A stretch of 35,936 bases of DNA from Xanthobacteraceae bacterium (GCA_020441545.1 JAGRLZ010000166.1:1-35936), one strand, 5' to 3'. Positions 16,925 to 29,016 are shown, numbered from the stretch's first letter. Notes: generated by a model not told the origin, from the letters alone. Translations and numbers: made by a program.

Positions 16925-16940
16925 GCTCATGCAAACGATT

Positions 16941-16969
16941 CAAAACAAGCTACAACAAACTGTTATAAT
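16941..16969 (+). promoter_or_regulatory. Probable pyrG promoter
   Basis: A perfect -10 hexamer TATAAT lies at 16964-16969 in an A/T-rich patch of about 45 bases (16925-16975) that contrasts with the surrounding GC. The -35 region at the proper distance (CAAAAC, 16941-16946) is a poor match. The start would be near 16976, leaving a leader of about 90 bases that contains a hairpin, CGATTCG (17019-17025) with CGAATCG (17032-17038), enclosed by AAGCC (17015-17019) and GGCTT (17047-17051). Confidence 0.5.
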
Positions 16970-17053
16970 TGTGATTTCCAGGTCACCCACAGCGTGGTCC
17001 GGCGGCGGGCCGCGAAGCCGATTCGTTTTGGCGAATCGCCCGACCCGGCTTAA

Positions 17054-18697
<1,644 letters not shown>

Positions 18698-18706
18698 CCG
18701 GCACGC

Positions 18707-19033
18707 CTACTTCGGGCAGCCCGAGGTCTGGTCGCCCTGGCGGGCCATCGGCTTGCCGTTGATGAACACGCCATGCGCGCCGCCGGTCACCGCGCCGCCG
18801 CAGCCGGTGCGGTTGCCGATCACGGTTGCCGGCTTGCCGTTGATGAAGACGTTCGGCGATCCCTCGATCAGCGCGCCGTCCGTGGTGGTGTCGCCCGCCC
18901 GCGCGGCCGGCCTGCCGTTGACGGTGACGTTCGAACTGCCGCCGGTGACGACGCCGGGCGATTGCGCCGAGGCGGTCATGGTGCCGGCGAGCAGGGGGCC
19001 CGTGGCAACGAGCAGGACGATAATCGGTCGCAT
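18707..19033 (-). CDS. Secreted PAAR-repeat protein
   Basis: The 108-residue protein starts at ATG 19031-19033, preceded by GCGAGG. It has an N-terminal Sec signal peptide (residues 1-23, MRPIIVLLVATGPLLAGTMT then ASAQ, likely cut after SAQ). The mature part is a PAAR-type region with three similar blocks: VTVNGRPAARAGDTT, VFINGKPATVIGNRTGCGG and VFINGKPMARQGDQTSGC. PAAR proteins usually sharpen the VgrG spike of type VI secretion systems and are loaded from the cytoplasm, so a Sec signal peptide is out of keeping with that role. No T6SS gene is in the window. The mature protein may be a periplasmic metal-binding beta-cone; its role is unknown. Confidence 0.75.
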   Translation of the reverse strand: MRPIIVLLVATGPLLAGTMTASAQSPGVVTGGSSNVTVNGRPAARAGDTTTDGALIEGSPNVFINGKPATVIGNRTGCGGAVTGGAHGVFINGKPMARQGDQTSGCPK

Positions 19034-19188
19034 GGGGCCTCGCAGTCCTCGACATGGCATCGCGGGATTCGGATGCCGATCCAACCGGGCAATCGCGGCG
19101 AAATTGTTTCCGTGATTGCCGGGACAATCCCGGACGGCGCGGCTATAACCGATACGCCATTGCAAGAAGAAAAAGGGATCGTTCTCAA

Positions 19189-19515
19189 ATGATCTATGAA
19201 ATGCGGGTTTATCGCTGCGTGCCGGGCCGCCTGCCTGCGCTGCTCAAGCGCTTTGAAACCATCACGCTGAAGCTGTGGGACAAGCACGGCATCCGGCAGG
19301 CGGGGTTCTTCACCACGCTGGTCGGCGCTTCCAACCAGGAGCTGACCTATTTCATCGCCTGGGACTCGCTGGCCGAGCGCGAACAGAAGTGGACCGCCTT
19401 CCAGACCGATCCGGTATGGCTTTCGGCCCGGGCGGACACCGAAAAGGACGGCCAGATCGTCGACAATATCGTCAACCAGTTCCTGCAGCCGACGGCATTC
19501 TCGTCGGTCAGGTGA
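19189..19515 (+). CDS. NIPSNAP-family protein
   Basis: The 108-residue protein begins MIYEMRVYRCVPGRLPALLKRFE, followed by LWDKHGIRQAGFFTTLVG and LTYFIAWDSLAEREQKWTAF. This is the dimeric alpha-beta barrel pattern of NIPSNAP. Bacterial members have no firm function. AAGGGA lies 8-13 bases before ATG 19189. It is divergent from the PAAR gene, and the 155-base gap should hold both promoters. A GC-rich hairpin (GGTGAC 19511-19516 with GTCACC 19541-19546, and an inner CCCGCC/GGCGGG) overlaps the stop codon. Confidence 0.85.
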   Translation: MIYEMRVYRCVPGRLPALLKRFETITLKLWDKHGIRQAGFFTTLVGASNQELTYFIAWDSLAEREQKWTAFQTDPVWLSARADTEKDGQIVDNIVNQFLQPTAFSSVR

Positions 19516-19546
19516 CCGGCCCGCCGGGCGGGCGTCCGGCGTCACC
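19511..19546 (+). terminator. GC-rich hairpin at the end of the NIPSNAP gene
   Basis: GGTGAC (19511-19516) pairs with GTCACC (19541-19546), with additional CGG/CCG and CCCGCC/GGCGGG pairing inside. It lacks a T-run, so it is a structural 3'-end element rather than a textbook terminator. Confidence 0.4.
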
Positions 19547-19622
19547 GTCGATTTGCGCAATCCTCCTATTCCGAGCCCGAACCGCGCGGGCGATCGCTTG
19601 ATCGGCCGTGCGGCAATGTCCC

Positions 19623-19675
19623 GGCTCTGACATTCGTATCGCTTCGCGGCGAACTCATTTGCGAATGTCAGAACC
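19623..19675. repeat. Palindrome 1 upstream of kdsA
   Basis: GGCTCTGACATTCG (19623-19636) pairs with CGAATGTCAGAACC (19662-19675), 13 of 14 Watson-Crick plus one G-T, around a 25-nt loop. It shares the arm head GGCTCTGAC with palindrome 2 about 90 bases downstream, so both belong to one family. Confidence 0.8.
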
Positions 19676-19704
19676 AAGGGGACACTGGCAATCATACTAG
19701 TTCG

Positions 19705-19777
19705 GGTGTGGTTTAGGCTCTGACGTTCCTTTGACGAGTTGCTGCGATTCTGAAAGGAACGTCAGAGCCGCCACACC
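19705..19777. repeat. Palindrome 2 upstream of kdsA (perfect 17-bp stem plus outer 7-bp stem)
   Basis: GGCTCTGACGTTCCTTT (19716-19732) is a perfect inverted repeat of AAAGGAACGTCAGAGCC (19753-19769), with a 20-nt loop. Outside it, GGTGTGG (19705-19711) pairs with CCACACC (19771-19777), giving a 24-bp stem with one small internal bulge. It ends 33 bases before the kdsA start and no T-run follows. An mRNA made through it would carry a very stable hairpin right in front of the ribosome site. Confidence 0.85.
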
Positions 19778-19810
19778 ACCCTGCATGGTCGGCCACGAAA
19801 GGAACCTCTC

Positions 19811-20671
19811 TTGAGCCCGGCAAATTCCCATCAAGGCGCCGCGCCGGAAGTCACGGTCGGCCCGGTCCGGTTCGGCAATCGCCTGCCGATCGCGCTGATC
19901 GCGGGCCCGTGCCAGCTCGAGAGCCGCAGCCATGCGCTCGAGACCGCGAGCGCCCTGAAGGACATCGCCGGCCGACTCGGCATCGGGCTGGTCTACAAGA
20001 CCTCGTTCGACAAGGCCAACCGCACCAGCGCCTCGGCGGCGCGCGGCATCGGCCTGACGCAGGCGCTGCCGATCTTCGCCGAAATCCGCGCCTCGCTGGG
20101 CCTGCCGGTGCTCACCGACGTGCATGCGCCGGAGCAGTGCGCCGAGGTCGCGCAGGCCGTCGACGTGCTCCAGATCCCGGCCTTCCTGTGCCGGCAGACC
20201 GACCTGCTGCTGGCGGCAGCCGCGACCGGCAAGGTCGTCAATATCAAGAAGGGCCAGTTCCTCGCGCCGTGGGACATGACCAACGTGGTGGCCAAGGTCA
20301 CGGGCGGCGGCAATCCCAATGTGCTGGTCACCGAGCGCGGTGCCTCGTTCGGCTACAACACGCTGGTCTCCGACATGCGCGCGCTGCCGATCCTTGCCCG
20401 CACCACCGGCGCGCCGGTGATCTTCGACGCCACTCATTCGGTGCAGCAGCCGGGCGGCAAGGGCACCTCGTCCGGCGGCGAACGCGAATTCGTGCCGGTG
20501 CTGGCGCGCGCGGCGGTGGCCGTCGGCATCGCCGGCGTCTTCATCGAGACCCATCCCGATCCCGATCGCGCGCCCTCCGACGGCCCCAACATGGTGCCGC
20601 TGAGCCAGTTCGAGGCTCTGGCGCGGACCCTGATGGCATTCGACGCGCTCGCCAAGCGCGACGCGCAATGA
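19811..20671 (+). CDS. kdsA: 3-deoxy-D-manno-octulosonate 8-phosphate synthase (KdsA), metal-dependent type
   Basis: The 286-residue barrel enzyme condenses PEP with arabinose 5-phosphate to Kdo-8-phosphate for lipopolysaccharide. Recognisable segments are [36 protein letters not shown] and [12 protein letters not shown]. The cysteine C34 (AGPCQLES) together with His in DATHS and acidic residues in [18 protein letters not shown] matches the metal-dependent (Aquifex-like) class, whereas E. coli KdsA has Asn instead of this Cys. The only well-placed start is TTG 19811, with AAAGGAA (19798-19804) upstream. It may be co-transcribed with the MFS gene 37 bases downstream. In many relatives kdsA sits near pyrG and eno, as here. 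Confidence 0.95.
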   Translation: MSPANSHQGAAPEVTVGPVRFGNRLPIALIAGPCQLESRSHALETASALKDIAGRLGIGLVYKTSFDKANRTSASAARGIGLTQALPIFAEIRASLGLPVLTDVHAPEQCAEVAQAVDVLQIPAFLCRQTDLLLAAAATGKVVNIKKGQFLAPWDMTNVVAKVTGGGNPNVLVTERGASFGYNTLVSDMRALPILARTTGAPVIFDATHSVQQPGGKGTSSGGEREFVPVLARAAVAVGIAGVFIETHPDPDRAPSDGPNMVPLSQFEALARTLMAFDALAKRDAQ

Positions 20672-20708
20672 TCGCTGCGCGTCGGGAACGCGGCGTGGAC
20701 CGCCTGTC

Positions 20709-21914
20709 ATGAACATGACGAAGCCGGCACGCAATCTGGACCCGGCTCTCCAGAGCATGATGCCGGTCCTTTATCTGATCGCGACCGCGTCGTTCGCCGC
20801 CAATCTGTCGGTGCGGGCCATCGACCCCGTGCTGCCGCACATCGCCGACGATCTTGCGGTATCGATTGCCGAGGCGGCCGGATTGTCGGCGGCGCTCGCC
20901 TTCACCTTCGCGATCGTGCAGCCGATCGTCGGCGCGGTGGCGGACCTGATCGGCAAGGCGCGGGTGATGATTACCTGCCTGGGCCTGCTGGGCATCGGCA
21001 GTATCCTCGGCGCCTTCGCGGATTCGTTTCCGCTGCTGCTGGCGACGCGCGTGCTGTGCGGCATCGGCGCGGGCGGGGTGTTTCCGGTCACGCTCAGCCT
21101 GACCAGCGATCTGGTGCCGATCGCGGCGCGGCAGATCGCGATCAGCCGGGTGCTGGCGGGTGCGATGATCGGCAATATCCTCGGCTCGACGCTCGGCGGC
21201 GTGGTCGGCGACCTGCTCGGCTGGCGCGGCGTGCTGATGCTTCTGGGCGTGCTGACCACCGCGGCTTCGATCGCCGTCGGCATCGGCTTGCGGGGCGGCC
21301 CGGCGACGGCATCCGCGGTCGGCGGCGACTTCGCCACCCTCAAGCACGGCTACAGGATCCTGTTCGCCAATCCGCGCACCAAGATCTGCTTCAGCGTGGT
21401 GTTCGTCGAGGGATGCTGCGTCTTCGGCGTGTTTCCCTTCGTCGCCTCGTTCCTGTTCGAGCTCGGCGAGACGCGGCTGTCGATCGCCGGCATCGTCATC
21501 GCCGGCTTCGCGCTGGGCGGCCTGCTGTACACGGCGAGCGTCACGCGGCTGTTGCCGGCGATCGGCGTTCGCGGCCTGATGATCGGCGGCGGCGCGCTGC
21601 TCGGCATCCAGCTTGTCGTGCTCGGCCTCGGCCTGCCGTGGCAGGCGCAGATGGCGAGCTTCGTCGTCATGGGCCTCGGCTTCTACATGCTGCACGGCTG
21701 CATGCAGGTGTTCGCCAGCGAATTGTCGGTGGAAGCGCGCGCCACCTCGCTGGCGCTGCATTCCTGCTTCTTCTTCCTCGGCCAGACCGCCGGGCCGATC
21801 CTTTACGGTCTCGGCATTTCCCATCTCGGCAAGATGCCGACCCTGGCGCTGGCGGCGATCGCGGTGACGCTGGTCGGGATCATCGGCGCGACGCTGCTGG
21901 TCAAGCGCGACTGA
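20709..21914 (+). CDS. MFS transporter, drug/sugar efflux type
   Basis: The 401-residue protein has the 12-helix pattern of the major facilitator superfamily. The loop 2-3 motif is GAVADLIGKARVM (related to GxxxDRxGRR). A second signature, RVLCGIGAGGVFPVTLSL, lies in helix 4, and GGVVGDLLGWRGVLMLLGVL lies in helices 5-6. The family moves small solutes with proton antiport or symport; the substrate is unknown. A long central loop (about residues 195-215) precedes the second half. Two alternative Met codons (20709 and 20715) start it. It ends nine bases before the convergent queF stop. Confidence 0.88.
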   Translation: MNMTKPARNLDPALQSMMPVLYLIATASFAANLSVRAIDPVLPHIADDLAVSIAEAAGLSAALAFTFAIVQPIVGAVADLIGKARVMITCLGLLGIGSILGAFADSFPLLLATRVLCGIGAGGVFPVTLSLTSDLVPIAARQIAISRVLAGAMIGNILGSTLGGVVGDLLGWRGVLMLLGVLTTAASIAVGIGLRGGPATASAVGGDFATLKHGYRILFANPRTKICFSVVFVEGCCVFGVFPFVASFLFELGETRLSIAGIVIAGFALGGLLYTASVTRLLPAIGVRGLMIGGGALLGIQLVVLGLGLPWQAQMASFVVMGLGFYMLHGCMQVFASELSVEARATSLALHSCFFFLGQTAGPILYGLGISHLGKMPTLALAAIAVTLVGIIGATLLVKRD

Positions 21915-21923
21915 TGTCCGCCG

Positions 21924-23824
<1,901 letters not shown>

Positions 23825-23863
23825 TGCCATAGCTCAAAACAGGACAACAGGGAGGACGCGAAG

Positions 23864-25006
23864 ATGGACGACGGACACAAGAGCGGACTTCAGCTTCGCT
23901 CCCTCATCCGGAAGGATGGCAGCTTCGAGCTGTCGCTGGCCGATGTCGCAACGCCCGAGCCCGGACCCGACCAGGTTGTGGTTCGGATCGAGGCGACACC
24001 GATCAACCCGTCCGATATCGGCCTGCTGATCGGGCCGGCCGACCTTCGCTCCGCGAAACAGTCCGGCACGGCGGACCGTCCGGTGGTGACGGCGACCGTG
24101 CCGCCGGCGGCGCTGAAGGCGGTGGCCGGGCGCCTCGACGACTCGATGCCGGTCGGCAACGAGGGCGCCGGCGTGGTGGTCCAGGCCGGCGCGTCGGACG
24201 CCGCCAGGGCTCTGCTCGGCAAGACGGTGGCGATGATCGGCGGCGCGATGTACGCGCAGTACCGCACCATCAAGGCTTCCGATTGCCTCGTGCTGCCGCC
24301 CGGCGCGACGGCTGCGGAGGGCGCCTCGTGCTTCGTCAATCCGCTGACCTCGCTCGGCATGGTCGAGACCATGCGGCGCGAGGGACATACCGCGCTGGTT
24401 CACACCGCGGCGGCTTCCAATCTCGGCCAGATGCTGAACCGGATCTGCCTCAAGGACGGCGTCGGCCTGGTCAATATCGTGCGCAGCGCCGAGCAGGCGA
24501 AGCTGCTGCGCGGCATCGGCGCGAAGCATGTCTGCGACTCGACATCGCCGACCTTCATCGACGACCTGACCGACGCGATCGTCGAAACCGGCGCGACGCT
24601 GGCCTTCGACGCCATCGGCGGCGGCAGGCTGGCGAGCCAGATACTGGCCTGTATGGAGACGGCCGCGAACCGCACCGCCAAGGTCTACAGCCGTTATGGC
24701 TCCAGCGTTCACAAGCAGGTCTACATCTACGGTTCGCTCGATACCGGGCCGACCGAACTCTATCGCTCGTTCGGCATGACCTGGGGCGTCGGCGGCTGGC
24801 TGCTGTTTCCGTTCCTGCAGAAGATCGGCCCGGAAGCGGCGGGCCGGCTGCGCCAGCGCGTCGCCGACGAACTCAAGACCACCTTCGCGAGCCATTACAC
24901 GCAGGTGATTTCCCTGCGGGAGGCGCTGCAGCTCGACACCATCGCGGCCTACACAAGGCGGGCGACCGGCGAGAAATTCCTGATCGATCCGAGCAAGGGC
25001 GGGTAA
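23864..25006 (+). CDS. MDR-superfamily oxidoreductase (zinc-less quinone-reductase-like)
   Basis: The 380-residue protein has the two-domain layout of the medium-chain dehydrogenase/reductase family: a GroES-like N-terminal part (VVVRIEATPINPSDIGLL, VGNEGAGVVVQAG) and a Rossmann part (HTAAASNLGQMLNRICLKDG, the NADP-binding region, then LAFDAIGGG). It lacks the Cys/His zinc-ligand set, as in quinone reductases and enoyl-thioester reductases. An insert of about 35 residues (from IGLLIGPADLRSAKQ to PAALKAVAG) sits before the GNEGAG motif. AGGGAGG lies about nine bases upstream of ATG 23864. The substrate cannot be named. Confidence 0.85.
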   Translation: MDDGHKSGLQLRSLIRKDGSFELSLADVATPEPGPDQVVVRIEATPINPSDIGLLIGPADLRSAKQSGTADRPVVTATVPPAALKAVAGRLDDSMPVGNEGAGVVVQAGASDAARALLGKTVAMIGGAMYAQYRTIKASDCLVLPPGATAAEGASCFVNPLTSLGMVETMRREGHTALVHTAAASNLGQMLNRICLKDGVGLVNIVRSAEQAKLLRGIGAKHVCDSTSPTFIDDLTDAIVETGATLAFDAIGGGRLASQILACMETAANRTAKVYSRYGSSVHKQVYIYGSLDTGPTELYRSFGMTWGVGGWLLFPFLQKIGPEAAGRLRQRVADELKTTFASHYTQVISLREALQLDTIAAYTRRATGEKFLIDPSKGG

Positions 25007-25017
25007 TCCGGTCTGGA

Positions 25018-25055
25018 TTCCGGATCGCCGCCTGCGCGACGTCCTGGATGACGAC
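25018..25055. repeat. Partial ATTCCGG-family repeat
   Basis: The segment starting at TTCCGGATCGCCGC matches the tpiA-downstream repeat (16323-16354) at about 28 of 32 positions. It begins some 12 bases after the stop codon of the MDR oxidoreductase gene. It is a degenerate half copy without the outer arms. Confidence 0.55.
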
Positions 25056-25229
25056 TGAACAATTTTCAGCAGCGTGCTAACGCAAGTGTGAACACGGAAG
25101 CGCCGGTCCGCGCCGCGCGGCAGGTGCGGAGGCGTTCCGGAGTCGATATACATGCATCTGCATTGAAACGACGGGCCGACTCCGGCCGCGTCGCGCGATT
25201 TCACATCCTGAAGAGGGGCACGTTTACCC

Positions 25230-25787
25230 ATGGCCACGATCCATAATGTCGCCGTCGTTGTCGGCAGCCTGCGCAAGGAGGCATTCTCGCTCAAGGTCGC
25301 CAACGCGCTTGCCAGGCTGGCGCCGCCGTCGCTGAAACTCGACGTCGTCACCCTGCATGGGCTGTCGTTCTTCAACCAGGATTTCGAGGCCAATCCGCCG
25401 GCGGATTGGGTCGCCTTCCGGGACCGGATCAGGGCGGTGTCGGCGGTGTTGTTCGTGACGCCGGAATACAACCGCTCGATGCCGGGCGTGCTGAAGAACG
25501 CGATCGATATCGGCTCGCGTCCCTATGGCCAGAGCGTGTTCAACGGCAAGGCGACCGGCCTGATCGGAACCTCTCCCGGCGCCCATGGCGGCGTCAGCGC
25601 GGTCAAGCATCTGCAGCAGATCCTGCCCGGCATCAGCGGTCCGATCCTGCAGCAGCCGGAGATGTATCTCGGCGGGCTCGGCGATGCCTTCGACGACAAG
25701 GGCGAACTCGCCAAGGACTCGCTGCGCGATTTCCTCAATCAGTATCTGAAGGCTTTCGAAGCCTGGGTCGCCTCCTGCGCGAAATAG
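25230..25787 (+). CDS. NAD(P)H-dependent FMN reductase (ChrR/YieF-like)
   Basis: The 185-residue flavodoxin-like protein carries the FMN-phosphate loop GSLRKEAFSLKVA (12-24), the family motif TPEYNRSMPGVLKNAIDI (about 77-94) and GTSPGAHGG (about 114-122). Such enzymes reduce quinones, chromate or azo compounds, often in protection from oxidative stress. AAGAGGGG about 12 bases upstream supports ATG 25230. Its neighbour upstream is also an oxidoreductase, but the 223-base gap with a repeat suggests separate transcription. Confidence 0.9.
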   Translation: MATIHNVAVVVGSLRKEAFSLKVANALARLAPPSLKLDVVTLHGLSFFNQDFEANPPADWVAFRDRIRAVSAVLFVTPEYNRSMPGVLKNAIDIGSRPYGQSVFNGKATGLIGTSPGAHGGVSAVKHLQQILPGISGPILQQPEMYLGGLGDAFDDKGELAKDSLRDFLNQYLKAFEAWVASCAK

Positions 25788-25849
25788 ATTTTTCGCCGGC
25801 ATGCTGAGTCGTTAGCGGTCCGTTAACCGGGGGGCCGCATCGTCGCTCC

Positions 25850-26167
25850 ATGGTTACCCGCGCACGATTGAAAGCCCTGCTGACCGGCGCCGCCCTCTAT
25901 ACGTTGGCGGCGGCGATGGTGGGCTATTTCAGCGTCAATGCCTATACCGGCAAGTACGGCCTGAACGCGCGGCAGGAGCTGGATCAGGAGATCATCGCGC
26001 TGACCTCCGAACTGGCGCGGCTCAAGAAGGAGCGGGCCGAAGGCGAGCAGCGCGTCTCGCTGCTGCGTGCCGACCGGGTTGATCCCGACATGCTCGATGA
26101 GCGCGTGCGCTACCAGCTCGACTACGCCCATCCGCGCGATCTGGTGAAGATCGTTCCGCAGAACTGA
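25850..26167 (+). CDS. ftsB: FtsB/DivIC-family septum formation initiator
   Basis: The 105-residue protein has a short cytoplasmic N-terminus, one membrane helix (residues about 10-31, LTGAALYTLAAAMVGYFSVN) and a periplasmic coiled coil (about 42-75, LDQEIIALTSELARLKKERA). It ends with a conserved segment, DPDMLDERVRYQLDYAHPRDLVKI. FtsB links FtsL and FtsQ in the divisome. The position between eno and pdhA is the usual one in alphaproteobacteria and supports the identification. No strong ribosome site is seen before ATG 25850. Confidence 0.88.
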   Translation: MVTRARLKALLTGAALYTLAAAMVGYFSVNAYTGKYGLNARQELDQEIIALTSELARLKKERAEGEQRVSLLRADRVDPDMLDERVRYQLDYAHPRDLVKIVPQN

Positions 26168-26548
26168 CGACATTTCATTTTTTGACCGGACGCCTCAGCC
26201 CGTCGTCGCGAGGGACGAATAAAGCGCGGGCACGAGCGGCGGTGTTCGGGTCCGTTGGCGTCGCTTTGATTCTCTGGCGCCGTTTCGATTTCGGCGAAAG
26301 AGCTTTCGCCGGGAAGTCGTTCCGCTATCAGAGCCGCGTCACCAAACGCGGTGGTTGCAGAACACCGCTGCGGTCCATGCCGAAGTTTCAAAAATCACAT
26401 TCGATCGATCTCGAAAATTTCGCCTGCTGCATTGCGTCATAACGCGATGCACGGGATTGTCACGCGCTGCTTTTAAGCCCGCGAGAGTTGGAGTAGAGAG
26501 GAACATCATCTCTTTTCCTTTTCTTCCCCTCTCTCATCCGGGCAAACG
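26168..26548 (+). promoter_or_regulatory. Long non-coding leader upstream of pdhA
   Basis: This 381-base gap holds no convincing gene. It contains a near-perfect 20-base palindrome, CGGCGAAAG (26292-26300), AG, CTTTCGCCG (26303-26311), and a TTCGA-N6-TCGAA inverted repeat (26400-26415). Just before pdhA, AGAGAGG and CCTCTCT can pair around a pyrimidine-rich loop. The pdh promoter and any regulator site should be here, but I cannot pick convincing -35/-10 boxes. The right half is noticeably richer in A/T. Confidence 0.5.
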
Positions 26549-27574
26549 ATGGCTGCAAAGAAAAGCGTCGCGCAGGACCAGGGCAAGGCGACCGGAGACG
26601 GTGCGCGCCCGATTGCTGAATTCACCAAGGAGCAGGATCTGGGCGCGCTGCGCGACATGCTGCTGATACGGCGCTTCGAGGAGAAGGCCGGTCAGCTCTA
26701 CGGCATGGGCGCGATCGGCGGCTTCTGCCATCTGTATATCGGACAGGAGGCGGTGGTCGTCGGCGTGCAGATGGCGCTGAAGCAGGGCGACCAGCTCATC
26801 ACCGGCTATCGCGATCACGGCCACATGCTGGCCGCGGGCATGGAGGCCAACGGCGTGATGGCCGAACTGACCGGCCGGCGGAACGGCTATTCCAAAGGCA
26901 AGGGCGGCTCCATGCATATGTTCAGCAGGGAGAAGAATTTCTACGGCGGTCACGGCATCGTCGGCGCCCAGGTGTCGCTCGGGACCGGGCTCGCCTTCGC
27001 CAACCGCTACCGCGGCAACGACAACGTCGCGGTCGCCTATTTCGGCGACGGCGCCGCCAATCAGGGCCAGGTCTATGAAAGCTTCAACATGGCGGAGCTG
27101 TGGAAGCTGCCGGTGATCTACGTCATCGAGAACAACCGCTATGCCATGGGCACGTCGGTCAGCCGCGCCTCGGCGCAGCAGGATTTCTCCAAGCGCGGCA
27201 CCTCGTTCAACATTCCGGGCGACCAGGTCGACGGCATGGACGTGCGCGCGGTGAAGGCGGCGGCCGACAAGGCCGTCAAATGGTGCCGCGAGGGCAACGG
27301 TCCCTACATCCTCGAAATGCAGACCTACCGCTATCGCGGACATTCGATGTCCGACCCCGCCAAATACCGGACCCGCGAGGAGGTCGAGAAGGTTCGTCAC
27401 GATCAGGATCCGATCGAGCAGGTGCGCAGCCGCCTGCTGGCGGCGAAGGTCAGCGAACAGGATTTGAAGGCGATCGATGCCGAGGTGCGCGAGATCGTCA
27501 ATGCGTCGGCCGACTTCGCCATGAACGATCCGGAGCCGGATGCCTCCGAGCTTTACACCGACATCTATCGCTGA
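26549..27574 (+). CDS. pdhA: Pyruvate dehydrogenase E1 component, alpha subunit
   Basis: The 341-residue protein is the alpha chain of the heterotetrameric E1 that decarboxylates pyruvate using thiamine diphosphate. The cofactor motif runs from GDG (166-168) to ENN (194-196). The sequences [22 protein letters not shown] and [15 protein letters not shown] (phosphorylation-loop region in mitochondrial homologues) are typical. It heads the pdhA-pdhB-pdhC-lpd cluster; pdhB follows after 34 bases. The ribosome site (CGGG, about 10 bases upstream) is weak. Confidence 0.97.
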   Translation: MAAKKSVAQDQGKATGDGARPIAEFTKEQDLGALRDMLLIRRFEEKAGQLYGMGAIGGFCHLYIGQEAVVVGVQMALKQGDQLITGYRDHGHMLAAGMEANGVMAELTGRRNGYSKGKGGSMHMFSREKNFYGGHGIVGAQVSLGTGLAFANRYRGNDNVAVAYFGDGAANQGQVYESFNMAELWKLPVIYVIENNRYAMGTSVSRASAQQDFSKRGTSFNIPGDQVDGMDVRAVKAAADKAVKWCREGNGPYILEMQTYRYRGHSMSDPAKYRTREEVEKVRHDQDPIEQVRSRLLAAKVSEQDLKAIDAEVREIVNASADFAMNDPEPDASELYTDIYR

Positions 27575-27608
27575 GTGCGCGGTCTCAATCTTTTCTTTTG
27601 GAGCGACT

Positions 27609-29000
27609 ATGCCGATTCAAGTTCTGATGCCCGCGCTCTCGCCGACGATGGAAAAGGGCAATCTCGCCAAATGGCTCAAGCAGGAGGGCGATACCGTCAA
27701 GTCCGGTGACGTCATCGCCGAGATCGAGACCGACAAGGCGACCATGGAGGTCGAGGCGACCGACGAAGGTACCCTCGGCAAGATCCTGGTGCCCGAGGGC
27801 ACCGCCGATGTGGCGGTCAATACGCCGATCGCGATGATCCTCGGCGACGGCGAGAACGCCGCCGATCTCGACAAGGCCCCGGCGGTGGCGGCGCCCGCGC
27901 CGCAGCCCGCGGCGGCGCAAGCGGCGCCGGCGGAAGCCGGGCCGGCGCCTGCATCCGCCGAGCCGAAAGCGCCGCAGGCCGTGGTCCCGCCTGATCCGGA
28001 TATTCCGGAAGGCACCGAGATGGTGAAGATGACGGTGCGCGAAGCGTTGCGCGACGCGATGGCCGAGGAGATGCGGCGCGATGGCGATGTCTTCGTCATG
28101 GGCGAGGAGGTTGCCGAATACCAGGGTGCTTACAAGATCACCCAGGGGTTGCTGCAGGAGTTCGGCGATCGCCGCGTGATCGATACGCCGATCACCGAGC
28201 ACGGCTTTGCCGGCATCGGGGTCGGTGCCGCGTTCGCCGGGCTCAAGCCGGTCGTCGAGTTCATGACCTTCAACTTCGCGATGCAGGCGATCGACCACAT
28301 CATCAACTCGGCCGCGAAGACGCTGTACATGTCCGGCGGCCAGATGGGGTGCTCGATCGTGTTCCGCGGTCCGAACGGCGCGGCGGCGCGCGTCGCCGCC
28401 CAGCATAGCCAGGACTATGCGCCGTGGTACGCCAACGTGCCCGGCCTCAAGGTGATCGCGCCGTATTCGGCGGCCGATGCCAAGGGCCTGCTCAAGGCCG
28501 CGATCCGCGATCCCAATCCGGTGATCTTCCTCGAAAACGAAATTCTCTACGGCCAGAGCAGCCCGGTGCCGAAGCTCGACGACTACGTGCTGCCGATCGG
28601 CAAGGCGCGGATCGCGCGCGCCGGCCAGCATGTCACGCTGGTGGCGTGGTCGATCGGCATGACCTACGCGCTCAAGGCCGCCGACGAGCTTGCCAAGGAA
28701 GGGATCGAGGCGGAGGTGATCGACCTGCGCACGATCCGGCCGATGGATACCGAAACCGTCATCGCCTCGGTGCGGAAGACCGGGCGCGTCGTGGTGGTCG
28801 AGGAGGGCTGGCAGCAATGCGGCGTCGGCTCGGAAGTGTCGGCGCGGCTGATGGAGCAGGCGTTCGACTATCTCGATGCGCCGGTGACGCGCGTCTCGGG
28901 CAAGGACGTGCCGATGCCTTACGCCGCCAACCTCGAAAAGCTGGCGCTGCCGTCGGTCGCGGAAGTCGTCGAGGCCGCCAAGGCCGTTTGTTATCGTTAA
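27609..29000 (+). CDS. pdhB: Pyruvate dehydrogenase E1 component, beta subunit with N-terminal lipoyl domain
   Basis: The protein has 463 residues, about 130 more than an ordinary E1-beta. Residues 1-80 form a lipoyl domain with the lipoylated lysine K43 in [10 protein letters not shown]. An Ala/Pro/Glu-rich flexible linker (about 85-135) follows. The E1-beta transketolase-like domain starts near 139 ([17 protein letters not shown]) with [32 protein letters not shown] and, near the end, [16 protein letters not shown]. Lipoyl-bearing E1-beta is a known trait of alphaproteobacteria such as Zymomonas and rhizobia. TTGGAG seven to twelve bases upstream supports ATG 27609. Confidence 0.97.
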   Translation: MPIQVLMPALSPTMEKGNLAKWLKQEGDTVKSGDVIAEIETDKATMEVEATDEGTLGKILVPEGTADVAVNTPIAMILGDGENAADLDKAPAVAAPAPQPAAAQAAPAEAGPAPASAEPKAPQAVVPPDPDIPEGTEMVKMTVREALRDAMAEEMRRDGDVFVMGEEVAEYQGAYKITQGLLQEFGDRRVIDTPITEHGFAGIGVGAAFAGLKPVVEFMTFNFAMQAIDHIINSAAKTLYMSGGQMGCSIVFRGPNGAAARVAAQHSQDYAPWYANVPGLKVIAPYSAADAKGLLKAAIRDPNPVIFLENEILYGQSSPVPKLDDYVLPIGKARIARAGQHVTLVAWSIGMTYALKAADELAKEGIEAEVIDLRTIRPMDTETVIASVRKTGRVVVVEEGWQQCGVGSEVSARLMEQAFDYLDAPVTRVSGKDVPMPYAANLEKLALPSVAEVVEAAKAVCYR

Positions 29001-29016
29001 GCGCGGGACCAGTACC

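Noticed and set aside
19623-19777. kdsA palindromes as intrinsic terminators of the NIPSNAP gene
   Set aside because: Neither stem is followed by a T-run on either strand, and they lie over 100 bases from the stop codon.
26182-26442. Open frame in the pdhA leader (86 residues)
   Set aside because: It would start at TTG without a ribosome site, has no family resemblance and is interrupted by palindromes; treated as non-coding.
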